Source: Maritimibacter sp. REDSEA-S28_B5 (lineage in GTDB: Bacteria; Pseudomonadota; Alphaproteobacteria; Rhodobacterales; Rhodobacteraceae). From it: a stretch of 32,431 nt of DNA. Shown here in pieces: positions 23,008 through 30,879 of the stretch. Position 1 is the first letter of the stretch, and each line of letters begins with the position of its first letter. Location of the stretch: positions 1 to 32,431 of the forward strand of contig LUOO01000043.1 in assembly GCA_001626765.1 (NCBI GenBank), written 5' to 3'. The notes beneath the pieces are model-generated. The model did no database searches, was not told the origin of the DNA, and saw only the letters and a program-made list of their open reading frames with translations. The position numbers were made by a program, and so were the translations under genes.

Positions 23008-23574
23008 CTAACGCGCGAGGGTGTGATAATCGTCGTTGGGCTGCATGTCGGTGGCCGCGGCGACGCGGTTGGACATGTTGTAGAACCCCGCGACGCTCGC
23101 GATGTCAAAGATGTCGCGATCCGTGAACCCAACGTCGCGCAGCGCCTGCCGGTCAGGCTCTTCGATCTTCGACGGGGTTTCGGTCAGTTTCTCGGCGAAA
23201 TGCAGCATGGCGCTCTGGCGGGCATCCAGCGGGGCCGCACGAAAGTTCATTACCATCGCCTCGCCCAGCTTGGGATCGCCCGACAACTGCCGGACCGCCG
23301 CGCCATGGGCGACGAGGCAATAGAAGCATTTGTTGACGGAGGACACGACGACCGCGATCATCTCGCGTTCCAGCTTGGACAGGCCACTGTCACCCAGCAT
23401 GAGGTCGTTATACATCGCCGTGAAGGCGTTGAGCTTCGCGATGTCATGGGTGTATGCGAGCAGCACGTTGGGCACCATGCCCAGTTTGTCCTGACAGATG
23501 TCGAAATATTTCTGCGTCGCCTCGGGCAGCGGGTCCACGGCTGGCAGATCCAGCGCCATGATCGTGTCGCTCAT
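23008..23574 (-). CDS. Peroxidase-related AhpD-like protein
   Basis: This 188-residue protein is of the carboxymuconolactone decarboxylase/AhpD fold, in the uncharacterised peroxidase-related group (TIGR01926). It has the Cys83-x2-Cys86-x3-His90 active motif (NKCFYCLVAHG) expected for alkylhydroperoxidase-type chemistry. It may reduce peroxides using a lipoyl or thiol donor, but the donor is unknown. The start is ATG (MSDTIMALDLP), four bases after the GNAT stop, so cinA-like, GNAT, AhpD-like and OmpA-like genes form a tight minus-strand run. Cytoplasmic and complete. Confidence 0.88.
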   Translation of the reverse strand: MSDTIMALDLPAVDPLPEATQKYFDICQDKLGMVPNVLLAYTHDIAKLNAFTAMYNDLMLGDSGLSKLEREMIAVVVSSVNKCFYCLVAHGAAVRQLSGDPKLGEAMVMNFRAAPLDARQSAMLHFAEKLTETPSKIEEPDRQALRDVGFTDRDIFDIASVAGFYNMSNRVAAATDMQPNDDYHTLAR

Positions 23575-23578
23575 CGGC

Positions 23579-24319
23579 TCACTCCTCCTTGATCCGGTAA
23601 TGGTAATGCCCGCGCAGGCTCATGCCCAAAGAGGCATAGAGCGGGTTCGCGGCATGGTTCCCCCGCGTCACGGCAAGACCGACGAAGCGCGCCCCATGAT
23701 CCAGTCCCCAGATTGCGGCGCGTTTCAGAAGCCGCCGCGCGACGCCCTTGCGCCGGGCCTCGGGCAGGACATGGAGCGCATGGACCATGGCGATGTCGCC
23801 GTCCAACGCGACAAAACCCGCGCCGCCGGGATAGTCGCCGGAGCGTTCGATGAGAGCTGCCTTTGGCAGCGGGCAACGCTCCATCACCGCCTGCCGTGCC
23901 GCGTCGATATGGCCGTCCTCGAAAATCTCGCGGATCAGGCCCAGCGGCGGCCACATGGCATATCCGCCGCCCATGGGCAGCCTGCCGTCCCCGGCCAGTT
24001 GCGCGGCCTCGATCGCATAGAGGTTCGTCGGGTCCTTGACCTTGTAGCCATGGGTATCAAGTAGGTGATCCAATTTGTCCTCGCCGTCGCGCACCATGAT
24101 CTGCGGCGTCTGACCCAGCGCGCGCATCGCCGCTTCGGCGGCGGGCAGGTCGATTTCGGTCACCGGCCAGTCCTCGGTGGCCGCCGAGACGCGTGATCCC
24201 CCGCCCTGTCCCTCGCGGATCGTCCATGCCCCGACGTGCTGGCGGCTTGCGGGCGGCCATGTGGCGAGCACGGCCTCGATGAGCCGCCGCGCCTCGGGAA
24301 GGGGGAGCGGCTGGGTCAT
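23579..24319 (-). CDS. GNAT-family N-acetyltransferase
   Basis: This 246-residue protein has a C-terminal GNAT domain with the acetyl-CoA-binding block VLPEARRKGVARRLLKRAAIWG and the final ANPLYASLGMSLRGHYHYR segment; the N-terminal half (about residues 1-110) is less conserved, possibly a degenerate second GNAT fold. The substrate cannot be predicted. The ATG overlaps the stop of the CinA-like gene (ATGA), so the two are coupled. Cytoplasmic. Nothing unusual is seen. Confidence 0.85.
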   Translation of the reverse strand: MTQPLPLPEARRLIEAVLATWPPASRQHVGAWTIREGQGGGSRVSAATEDWPVTEIDLPAAEAAMRALGQTPQIMVRDGEDKLDHLLDTHGYKVKDPTNLYAIEAAQLAGDGRLPMGGGYAMWPPLGLIREIFEDGHIDAARQAVMERCPLPKAALIERSGDYPGGAGFVALDGDIAMVHALHVLPEARRKGVARRLLKRAAIWGLDHGARFVGLAVTRGNHAANPLYASLGMSLRGHYHYRIKEE

Positions 24320-25056
24320 GCGGGCTGTCCGGGAAACAGGGCGCAGAGCGCCACCATCGCCTCTGACACGCGGGCGCCGTCGTGCCCCCGGATCACGATG
24401 TTCGACCCGAAGATGCCATTGGTCGAAAACGGGTAGGAGCCAATGGAGAGGTCCGGGAAATCGGCGGCCAATCCCCGGAGCGGTCCGGCGATCTCGCCCT
24501 CCGGCTTCTCGATCCTGAGGCTTTGAGACAGGAGCGGCGGGCCGCCCTTGATCGTGGGCAGGACGCTGGCCACCATGGCCTCGAACACCGAGGGCACCCC
24601 AGCCATGACGTGGACGTTGCGAATCGTGAAACCGGGCGCGATGGACACGGGGTTGTCGATCAGGCGGGCCCTGTCGGGAATACGGGCCATCCGCATCCGA
24701 CCTTCGGTCGCCTCGACCCCGCGGCTGTCGAAATAGGCGAGCAGAAGGTCTCGGGCGTCGTGCCGGATGTCGATGTGATCATCAAAGGCGGCGGCTACGG
24801 CATCGGCGGTGATGTCGTCGTGGGTCGGCCCGATCCCGCCCGAGGTGAAGACATGGTCATGGGCGTCCGACAGGGCGCGCACCGCCGCGACGATGGCGTC
24901 GTGATCATCCGAGACCACCCGAGCCTCGGCCAGCGTGACTCCATGATCAGTGAGCGTCCGGGCGAGGAAATGCAGGTTGGAATCGCGGGTCCGTCCGGAG
25001 AGGATTTCATCCCCGATGACGAGCATGGCGGCGGTGGGGTTCGGGCTCTGGGTCAT
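24316..25056 (-). CDS. CinA-type molybdopterin-binding protein (MoCF domain only)
   Basis: This 246-residue protein (MTQSPNPTAAMLVIGDEILSG) carries the MoCF_biosynth domain shared by MoaB, MogA and the N-terminal part of CinA: IGDEILSGRTRDSN, VFTSGGIGPTHDDITADAVA and VHVMAGVPSVFEAM. It lacks the CinA C-terminal amidase, so it is the short form common in alphaproteobacteria. Function is uncertain; CinA relatives have ADP-ribose pyrophosphatase or nucleotide-related activity. GGAGACGAC precedes the ATG. It is divergent from sfsA; the 241-bp spacer holds a 94-bp repeat with clustered GANTC sites. Confidence 0.88.
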   Translation of the reverse strand: MTQSPNPTAAMLVIGDEILSGRTRDSNLHFLARTLTDHGVTLAEARVVSDDHDAIVAAVRALSDAHDHVFTSGGIGPTHDDITADAVAAAFDDHIDIRHDARDLLLAYFDSRGVEATEGRMRMARIPDRARLIDNPVSIAPGFTIRNVHVMAGVPSVFEAMVASVLPTIKGGPPLLSQSLRIEKPEGEIAGPLRGLAADFPDLSIGSYPFSTNGIFGSNIVIRGHDGARVSEAMVALCALFPGQPA

Positions 25057-25138
25057 GTCGTCTCCGTTTTGGCGAAAGAGTAAACGCTTTTGCGGGGTGC
25101 CAAAAGGGCCGAAGTTTGAGCGCGCTGGCGGGGGCTGC

Positions 25139-25232
25139 GTTAATCTTTGGCAGCGTTCGGGTGGGGGTAGGTCCCTGATTTCCATATCATATTCAAGATT
25201 TCAGGATTCTAGAATTCTAGAATCCCGGAATC
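25139..25232. repeat. 94-bp intergenic repeat, copy A, with GANTC cluster
   Basis: This stretch aligns without gaps to 32299-32392; by hand I count about 66 identical of 94 positions. Shared blocks are GTTAATCTT, AGGTxCCTGATT, CATATTC, GGATTCTA and TTCTAGAATCCCGGAATC. It ends in a perfect 20-base palindrome, GATTCTAGAATTCTAGAATC (25205-25224). Three GANTC sites (25205, 25220, 25228) fall within 28 bases. It lies in the spacer between the divergent CinA-like and sfsA genes, ending 65 bases before the sfsA start. The rest of the spacer shows no gene. Confidence 0.85.
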
Positions 25233-25297
25233 CGGTCACGTGGATGTTGCCCGCCCGGTCTCTGGACAACCGCGCCCGGTCCCGCCACGTTCCCCCG

Positions 25298-26002
25298 ATG
25301 GACTTTTCGCCCCCGCTCATCCCCGCCACGCTCTTGCGCCGTTACAAACGCTTCCTCGCCGACTGCACCCTCGCGGACGGGACCGAGGTCACCGCCCATT
25401 GCGCCAATCCCGGGTCGATGATGGGGCTCGCCGAGCCGGGCTCGCGGATCTGGCTCGAACCGAACGACGACCCGAAGAAGAAACTCAAGTATGGCTGGCG
25501 GCTCGTGGAGCATGGCGACGGGCATTTCACCGGCGTGGACACGGCGCTGCCCAACCGGATGCTCAAGGCTGCTCTGACCGAGCGCCGCATTCCCGAGGTT
25601 GCGGCGTATCCAGACCTGCAGGCCGAGGTGCGATATGGCGAGAAGAGCCGCGTCGATTTCCGGCTCAGCGGGGACGGGCTGCCGCCGCTCTGGCTCGAGG
25701 TGAAATCGGTCACTCTGTCCCGCGTCGCCGGGGTGGCGGAGTTTCCCGACAGCGTGACCCAGCGCGGCGCACGACATATGGCGGACCTCGCCGCCATGGC
25801 GCGGCAGGGGGACCGTGCAGTGATCTTCTACCTCGTGCAGCGTACCGATGCGCAGGAGGTCCGTCTCGCCGCGGACATCGACCCGACCTATGCGCAAGCG
25901 GTTTCGGACGCAGTTGCGGCTGGGGTCGAGGTGATCGCCTACGACACCCGCCTGTCGCCGCAGTCGGTCGCGCTGGGCCGCAGGTTGCCCGTGATCCTTT
26001 GA
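25298..26002 (+). CDS. sfsA: Sugar fermentation stimulation protein SfsA
   Basis: This 234-residue protein (MDFSPPLIPATLLRRYKRFL) matches SfsA throughout: FLADCTLADGTEVTAHCANPGSM, WLEVKSVTLS, EFPDSVTQRGARHM and the GVEVIAYDTRLSP tail. SfsA has an OB-like N-terminal part and a nuclease-like (PD-(D/E)xK-like) C-terminal part with the E-V-K motif; it was named for maltose-related regulation in E. coli, and its true role is unclear. The ATG at 25298 follows CCCCCG with no clear ribosome binding site. The 94-bp GANTC repeat ends 65 bases before it. Full length. It ends one base short of the convergent gene. Confidence 0.92.
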   Translation: MDFSPPLIPATLLRRYKRFLADCTLADGTEVTAHCANPGSMMGLAEPGSRIWLEPNDDPKKKLKYGWRLVEHGDGHFTGVDTALPNRMLKAALTERRIPEVAAYPDLQAEVRYGEKSRVDFRLSGDGLPPLWLEVKSVTLSRVAGVAEFPDSVTQRGARHMADLAAMARQGDRAVIFYLVQRTDAQEVRLAADIDPTYAQAVSDAVAAGVEVIAYDTRLSPQSVALGRRLPVIL

Positions 26003-26003
26003 C

Positions 26004-26663
26004 CTACTGTGCCGCCGGAGATTCGGCGGCAGGCGGATCCGGGATCGTGTAGCCGGGGAGCGGCGTGACGCGGGTTACCCGGATCTCGTCCTTCGCACCT
26101 GGTGCCCCGCTTTCGGACAGGGCGTGCTCTTCCATCCGGACTCGCTGCCCCGTCTTGGCATCGACGTAGAGGACGAGGTCGGCCTCCCACCAGCTTCCGC
26201 CTTCGGGCGGCTCGGTCCGGGCGTGGTAGGCATATCGCAGCACCTTGCGCCCCTCGAGCTCGACCTCTCCGTCGCAGCGCATGTCTGCGAGGTTTGCGAG
26301 GACGCTGTCGTTCATGCTGCGCGCAAAATCGACGGGATCGTAGTCGATGGTCTGCCCCATCGCTGTCCAGGGGCCATCCCAGGACGTACCCTGATAGAAG
26401 GCCCCGTCATAAAGCAGGTAGAACCCGTTCGCGGTCTCGTTCAGTACGCGCGTCGGGCTTTCCCAGCGGGCGGTGTTGTAGGGCGCGGTGGTGCCGTCGG
26501 GAAATTCCCAGACCGCCGCATGTTCCTGCGGCACGAGGTTGGTCGGATCGAAGAGACCGTCGGGCGCAGAATAGAGCGCGCGGATATCGTCTTCGCAGGC
26601 ATCCGCGAGGAGGGGGCCGGCAAGGAAGGACAGGAGGGAAACGGGGGCGAGGATCTGTCGCAT
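26004..26663 (-). CDS. Secreted hypothetical protein
   Basis: This 219-residue protein has a signal peptide (MRQILAPVSLLSFLAGPLLADA, cleavage near residue 20) and no domain I can name with confidence. Visible features are two Cys (in DACEDD and DMRCDGE), an aromatic-rich middle (TSWDGPWTAM, GGSWWEADLVLYVDAKTGQRVRMEEH) and a Pro/Ala-rich tail. The beta-rich character and the DAKTGQ-RVRMEE strand suggest a lipoprotein-carrier-like or DUF fold, but this is a guess. Probably periplasmic. A GTG nine bases upstream is an alternative start. Its end carries GCCGCCG/CGGCGGC (26011-26030), which could terminate sfsA. Confidence 0.7.
   Translation of the reverse strand: MRQILAPVSLLSFLAGPLLADACEDDIRALYSAPDGLFDPTNLVPQEHAAVWEFPDGTTAPYNTARWESPTRVLNETANGFYLLYDGAFYQGTSWDGPWTAMGQTIDYDPVDFARSMNDSVLANLADMRCDGEVELEGRKVLRYAYHARTEPPEGGSWWEADLVLYVDAKTGQRVRMEEHALSESGAPGAKDEIRVTRVTPLPGYTIPDPPAAESPAAQ
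26011..26030. terminator. GC-rich hairpin at the convergent sfsA/hypothetical junction
   Basis: GCCGCCG (26011-26017) pairs with CGGCGGC (26024-26030) around GAGATT. It lies eight bases past the sfsA stop, inside the 3' end of the opposite gene. The position suits a terminator for sfsA, but no T-tract follows and it could be a coding coincidence of Ala/Pro codons. Confidence 0.35.
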
Positions 26664-26806
26664 GGAATGCACCGAAGGGGTCTGAAATCGCCTTGAGCCT
26701 AGGGGCGCGACCGGTTTCCCGCAAGCCATCGTGACAGGGGCGCGCGCCGCGGCGTTGTCTCGCTGGTCAGATTGGCCTATCTATCTGGAAATCTCAGGAG
26801 ACTCCC

Positions 26807-27613
26807 TTGGACCACAAGACCCGCATCACCCGCGAAGGCATCCGGCTCTACGACACCGCCGATTTTGAAGGCATGCGCGTGGCCGGACGGCTGGCCGCCG
26901 ACATCCTCGACCGGATCGCGCCGATGGTGGTGCCGGGTGTGACGACCGGCGAGCTCGATGCGGCGATCGAGGCGATGGTGAACGACGCCGGCGCGACCTC
27001 GGCCACCATCGGCTACAAGGGCTACAAGCACGCCTCCTGCATCTCGATCAACCACGTGGTCTGCCACGGCATCCCCAGCGACAAGAAGCTCAAGGACGGC
27101 GATATCCTGAACATCGACGTGACGGTCATCGTGGACGGCTGGTATGGCGACACCTCGCGGATGTATGTGGCAGGCGCGCTCCCGCGCAAGGCGGAGCGGT
27201 TGATCGAAGTGACGCACGAGGCGCTGATGATCGGGATCGAGGCGGCGAAACCGGGCAACACCTTTGGCGACATCGGCTTTGCGATCCAGAGCCATGTCGA
27301 GAAGAACCGGATGAGCGTCGTGCGCGATTTCTGCGGGCACGGGCTGGGTCAGGTGTTCCATGCGCCGCCGAACGTGCTGCACTACGGTCGTCCCGGCACC
27401 GGGCCCGTGCTGCAGGAAGGCATGTTCTTTACCATCGAACCCATGGTGAACTTGGGCCGCCCGGAGACCAAGGTGCTGGCCGACGACTGGACCGCCGTGA
27501 CGCGGGACAAGTCGCTTTCGGCGCAGTTCGAACATTCCATCGGGATCACGGCGGAGGGCTGCGAGATTTTCACGCTGTCGCCCGCGGGCAGGTTTCACCC
27601 GACCTACGGCTGA
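26807..27613 (+). CDS. map: Methionine aminopeptidase, type I
   Basis: This 268-residue protein is MetAP type I. The five metal ligands are visible as Asp104, Asp115, His178, Glu211 and Glu242, with His87 (VVCHGIPSD) as the substrate-site histidine. It removes the starter methionine from new proteins with Mn/Fe/Co. It starts with TTG at 26807, with CAGGAGAC eight bases upstream. Rhodobacterales often carry map near sfsA as here. Full length, all key residues kept. A G/C-rich double hairpin follows the gene. Essential. Confidence 0.95.
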   Translation: MDHKTRITREGIRLYDTADFEGMRVAGRLAADILDRIAPMVVPGVTTGELDAAIEAMVNDAGATSATIGYKGYKHASCISINHVVCHGIPSDKKLKDGDILNIDVTVIVDGWYGDTSRMYVAGALPRKAERLIEVTHEALMIGIEAAKPGNTFGDIGFAIQSHVEKNRMSVVRDFCGHGLGQVFHAPPNVLHYGRPGTGPVLQEGMFFTIEPMVNLGRPETKVLADDWTAVTRDKSLSAQFEHSIGITAEGCEIFTLSPAGRFHPTYG

Positions 27614-27659
27614 CGCTACGTGCGTTGCGCCGTTTGCGATGCAAACGTCGCGGTGGTGC

Positions 27660-27717
27660 TTTGGGGGGAGTCGGCCCCCCAAACCCCCTGATTGGAGGGG
27701 GTTTTCCACCCCCTCCA
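27660..27717. terminator. Tandem G/C hairpins between convergent map and HAD genes
   Basis: TTTGGGGGG (27660-27668) pairs with CCCCCCAAA (27675-27683), and GGAGGGGG (27694-27701) pairs with CCCCCTCC (27709-27716) around TTTTCCA. Both stems are perfect. Placed between converging genes, they probably end both transcripts. Confidence 0.65.
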
Positions 27718-27721
27718 GACT

Positions 27722-27755
27722 GCCCCCGAAAGTATTTGTGAAGCAGTGAAGCGGG
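27722..27755. repeat. Dispersed intergenic element copy 5 (reverse orientation)
   Basis: On the minus strand it reads CACTGCTTCACAAATACTTTCGG, nearly identical to copy 1 at 6441-6460 (CACTGCTTCAAAAATACTTC). As in copy 1, G/C hairpins follow on the same strand (27660-27717). This is the best-matched pair of the family. Confidence 0.65.
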
Positions 27756-27766
27756 GGGGCGCGCGG

Positions 27767-28411
27767 TCAGAGGCCAAGGCGCGTTTGCAACTGCGCGAAG
27801 CTCGTGACCGTTTCGATGCCCAAGGGCGCGAGCAGGCCGTCGCCATGGGGGGTAAAGCCGATAGTGCGCATTCCCGCGGCGATCCCGGCCTTGGCGCCCG
27901 AGGGGCTGTCATCCACCACCACGCAGTCCTCCGGCGCGACCCCGAGAGCGTGCGCGGCGGCGAGATAGAGGTCGGGCAAGGGCTTGGGTGCGCCGATCTC
28001 CTGCCCCGAATGGAGCCGGTCCTTGAGCCGTTCCCAGACCGCCGGATGGGCACCGAGCGTGATCGTCATCTTTCGGATCGTGCCGTTCGAGCCGACGGCG
28101 TAGGGAATGGCGGCGGCGTCGAGGGCGTCGAGCGTCTCGACCACGCCGGGCATCAGGGGAACGCCTTCCTCGAGCCGGGCATAGAGCGTGTCGTAGAAAT
28201 GGTCGACCCAATCCGTACCGAAGCCGATCCCCATACCGCGAGCCTTGTCCGCGACACCGGCGATTGTGCCGCCGATGAAGGTTTCCTCCGCCTCGGCGCG
28301 CGGCATCGGGCGGCCATGGGCGGCCAGTTCCTCGCACAGGAGGTCGAAGGCGGGCGGCTCGCTGTCCACGAGCACGCCGTCGCAGTCGAAGAGGACTGCC
28401 TTGGGGCGCAT
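27767..28411 (-). CDS. HAD-family phosphatase (beta-phosphoglucomutase-like)
   Basis: This 214-residue HAD hydrolase has the DxD nucleophile pair Asp9 and Asp11 (LFDCDGVLVD), a helical cap, the motif II serine (VGSNGT), a lysine in APKPLPDLY and the motif III acidic pair (VVVDDSPSGAKAG). It is the PGMB/DhlB-like subfamily, probably a sugar- or nucleotide-phosphate phosphatase; substrate unknown. The ATG at 28411 has AAGGAT upstream; an earlier in-frame ATG would overlap the previous gene's end. It is downstream of the YcxB-like gene on the same strand, 40 bases apart. Confidence 0.88.
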   Translation of the reverse strand: MRPKAVLFDCDGVLVDSEPPAFDLLCEELAAHGRPMPRAEAEETFIGGTIAGVADKARGMGIGFGTDWVDHFYDTLYARLEEGVPLMPGVVETLDALDAAAIPYAVGSNGTIRKMTITLGAHPAVWERLKDRLHSGQEIGAPKPLPDLYLAAAHALGVAPEDCVVVDDSPSGAKAGIAAGMRTIGFTPHGDGLLAPLGIETVTSFAQLQTRLGL

Positions 28412-28451
28412 GACGATATCCTTATCCCGGTTCTGCCGCAGGCATAGGCGA

Positions 28452-28992
28452 TCAGGCGTCAGGCGCAAGCGCCGCCGGACGCCAGAGGACGATCTGAGAC
28501 AGAAGAGCGTCGCGTGTCATCCCCTCGGGCAGGCTCGCATCGGGAACCGGGACGTAGTGAGCGGGCGAATAGAAGAGGGCCGCGTCACCGTCATAGGTCA
28601 CGATCGGGTCGATCCAGTCCCAACGGATCGGCGTGCATCGAGGCCGTCGATCCCCTCCGGTCCGAAGCGCAGCGTCCGGGGCGTGGCGTAGAAGGGGGCG
28701 GCCGCATGCGCCGTCAACGCGTTGGCCTGGGCCCGTGACCGCCCGGCGAGCAGCCCAGGACAAGGCCCGCCAAGGGGATGAGCGACCGGAAGAACGGGGC
28801 GTCGTAGTCGAGCGGGCCGAAGCGGATGACGGCGAGGGTGCCCAAGCCGAAGCTCGCCACGCCGAACAGAACCAATTGCGCCAGGGCGGACAGGCGGGCC
28901 GTGGGACCGACTGCCGTCTTCGCGCGCGCGCGCGCGATCTCGGCCAAGGGGAGTTTCGAGAAACCGGTGGTGATGGAAAAGGTCTCGGGCAT
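28452..28992 (-). pseudogene. YcxB-like membrane protein, broken by two frameshifts
   Basis: From the ATG at 28992 the frame reads MPETFSITTGFSKLPLAEIA and two membrane helices to LVLG, then should continue in another frame as LLAGRSRAQANALTAH and TPRTLRFGPEGIDGLDA, and in a third as TPIRWDWIDPIVTYDGDAALF to a stop at 28452. The junctions are near 28750-28757 and 28634-28638. Each fits loss of a single C on the coding strand (GGCC and GCC runs shortened), and the 541-base span plus two is a multiple of three. The rejoined protein of about 180 residues resembles the YcxB-like family (PF14317; unknown function, membrane). It lies between rsmD and the HAD gene. Either a real pseudogene or sequence errors. 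Confidence 0.75.
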
Positions 28993-29022
28993 CGGCGTTC
29001 CGCAAATCTGTTCAGGGACAGG

Positions 29023-29619
29023 TTACGCGTTGGTGCCCGTCCCGGCCAAGCCTGCGGTCGCGGCGACCTCGCAGAGGGTGATCGTCGTGTCGCCGTAGCG
29101 CCGCGCATCGAGCAGGGCGACGCCTTCGGGCAGGGTCACGGGGCGGTTCTCTTCCCACACGAGCGTGGCGCCCGTGGCGATCCAGCCGCCCGCCAGCGCA
29201 GAGGCGAGCGCCCGTTCCCCCAGCCCCTTGCCATAGGGAGGATCGAGGAACACGAGCGTCGCGGGCGCGCCGTCGCAGGGCGGCAGGCGCGTTGCGTCCC
29301 GCGCGACAATCCGCGTCTCGGCCTCGGCCCCGCATTTCGCGATGTTGTCTCGGATGAGCTTGCCGCCGACGCGCCCGTCCTCGACGAAGGTGACATAGTC
29401 AGCGCCGCGCGACAGCGCCTCGAGTCCCAGCGCGCCGGTGCCCGCGAAAAGGTCGAGCACCTGTGCGTTGCTGATCGGATCGCCGAAACGACCGCCCGAC
29501 AGCATCGAAAACAGGCTCTCGCGGATCCGGTCGGTGGTGGGGCGTAGATGCGCACCCACGTCGCCCTTACCCACGGCTGCGAGCGCCAGCCCTCGGAACC
29601 TGCCCGCGATGATCCTCAC
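29023..29619 (-). CDS. rsmD: 16S rRNA (guanine966-N2)-methyltransferase RsmD
   Basis: This 198-residue protein has the RsmD pattern: MRIIAGRFRGLAL, RPTTDRIRESLFSML, the SAM-binding VLDLFAGTGALGLEALSRGA and the catalytic LDPPYGKG. It methylates G966 of 16S rRNA. It starts with GTG at 29619, overlapping the stop of the flavoprotein gene (GTGA), so they are translated together. Downstream on the same strand is the broken YcxB-like gene after 30 bases. Full length. Confidence 0.93.
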   Translation of the reverse strand: MRIIAGRFRGLALAAVGKGDVGAHLRPTTDRIRESLFSMLSGGRFGDPISNAQVLDLFAGTGALGLEALSRGADYVTFVEDGRVGGKLIRDNIAKCGAEAETRIVARDATRLPPCDGAPATLVFLDPPYGKGLGERALASALAGGWIATGATLVWEENRPVTLPEGVALLDARRYGDTTITLCEVAATAGLAGTGTNA

Positions 29620-30821
29620 GCGAGGAGCGACTTCAACTCGGTCGCGGGGTCACCCACGGCGGCTGCGTCCGGCGATTTGCCCGCTTCGATCAGCCGCTTG
29701 CCGACCATATAGGCGCGCGGGTCGTTCATCGCATCCACCGCCACGAGGGTATCGCCTGCGTAATACCAGAAGCTCACGCCACCCTCGGCCTCGCGCGTCA
29801 CGACGCTGTCGTAGCCGGTGTTGAGCCCCGCGATCTGGAGCTTGGTGTCGTATTGATCGGACCAGAACCAGGGCTTGGCGAGATAGGGCTTGCCTGCCTC
29901 CATCATGTTTTCGGCCACAAGTTCCGCCTGGTCGATGGCGTTGCCCACGCTTTCCAGCCGGATGCGACCGCCCTTGTAGGGGAAGGACGCGCAGTCACCG
30001 GCGGCAAAGATCGAGGGGTCCGAGGTGCGGCCCTGTTCGTCCGTCGCAATGCCGTTGTCGATGATCAGGCCGGCCGCCTCGGCCAGACGGGTATCCGGTT
30101 TGATGCCGACGCCGACGATGACGAAATCCACGTCGAGCGTCGATCCGTCCGACAGTTCGGCCCCGCTCACGTGACCGTCGCCGGTGAGTTTCGTAAGTCC
30201 AACCTCTTCCAAGATCGTCGCGCCGTGGTCGCGGTGAAGTTGGCGGAAGTAATCCGAGGTCTCGGGCGCGGCGACCCGCCCGAGGATGCGTTGGCCCATT
30301 TCGACGAGCGTGACCTTCATGCCCTTCTTGGCGGCGACCGCCGCCGCCTCGAGCCCGATGTAACCGCCGCCGATGACCAGCACATGACGGCCCTCGGCGA
30401 ATTCATGCGCCATGCCGTCCACATCGGCCAGCGTGCGCACGGTATAGACGCCGCCCAGATCCCCGCCGATGCTCGCGGGCAGTCGGTTGGGCGTGGACCC
30501 GGTGGTGAGGGCGAGCTTGTCGTAGGACAGCACTTCGCCGTCCGCGAGCGTCAAGGTCTTGGCGGCAGGGTCGATCGCCTCGACTCGCGTGTTCAGCCGG
30601 AGCGCGATGTTCTTTTCGGTGTAGAACGCCTCGGGCCGCAGGTAGAGGCGGTCGAGCGTCATGTCCCCCAGCAGGTAAGCCTTGGACAGGGGCGGGCGCT
30701 GGTAGGGTGGAACCGGTTCCTCGCCGATGAGCGTAACCTCGCCCTCATAGCCACCATGCCGCAATTTCGCGACCAGTGCGGACCCCGCCTGACCTGCCCC
30801 GACGACCACGATCCCAGCCAT
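29616..30821 (-). CDS. Ferredoxin-reductase-type FAD/NAD(P) oxidoreductase
   Basis: This 401-residue flavoprotein has the FAD motif VVGAGQAGSALVAKLR near the start, PYQRPPLSKAYLLGD, the NAD(P) motif VLVIGGGYIGLEAAAVA, the second FAD motif IFAAGDCASF and a C-terminal reductase domain (WFWSDQYDTKLQIAGLNTGYD). It belongs to the rhodocoxin/putidaredoxin reductase-like family, passing electrons from NAD(P)H to a ferredoxin or P450 system; no partner is visible here. Two starts are possible (30830 or 30821); 30821 is preferred because GGGAG lies eight bases before it. Coupled to rsmD by GTGA overlap. Divergent from the peroxiredoxin gene, 82 bases apart. Confidence 0.88.
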   Translation of the reverse strand: MAGIVVVGAGQAGSALVAKLRHGGYEGEVTLIGEEPVPPYQRPPLSKAYLLGDMTLDRLYLRPEAFYTEKNIALRLNTRVEAIDPAAKTLTLADGEVLSYDKLALTTGSTPNRLPASIGGDLGGVYTVRTLADVDGMAHEFAEGRHVLVIGGGYIGLEAAAVAAKKGMKVTLVEMGQRILGRVAAPETSDYFRQLHRDHGATILEEVGLTKLTGDGHVSGAELSDGSTLDVDFVIVGVGIKPDTRLAEAAGLIIDNGIATDEQGRTSDPSIFAAGDCASFPYKGGRIRLESVGNAIDQAELVAENMMEAGKPYLAKPWFWSDQYDTKLQIAGLNTGYDSVVTREAEGGVSFWYYAGDTLVAVDAMNDPRAYMVGKRLIEAGKSPDAAAVGDPATELKSLLA

Positions 30822-30868
30822 GTTATTCATCTCCCTTTTCCGTCGGACGGACCCTATAGTCGGCGCCA

Positions 30869-30879
30869 TGCCAATGGCA
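30869..30879. promoter_or_regulatory. Palindrome TGCCA-A-TGGCA in the divergent promoter
   Basis: An 11-base inverted repeat lies in the 82-bp spacer shared by the flavoprotein and peroxiredoxin genes. It may be an operator for a redox regulator; no regulator gene is adjacent. Short enough to be chance. Confidence 0.25.

Noticed and set aside
28921..28934. (CG)7 tract as a phase-variation switch
   Set aside because: It encodes ARAR in frame; CG steps are common in this GC-rich DNA and neither frame change is at the tract.
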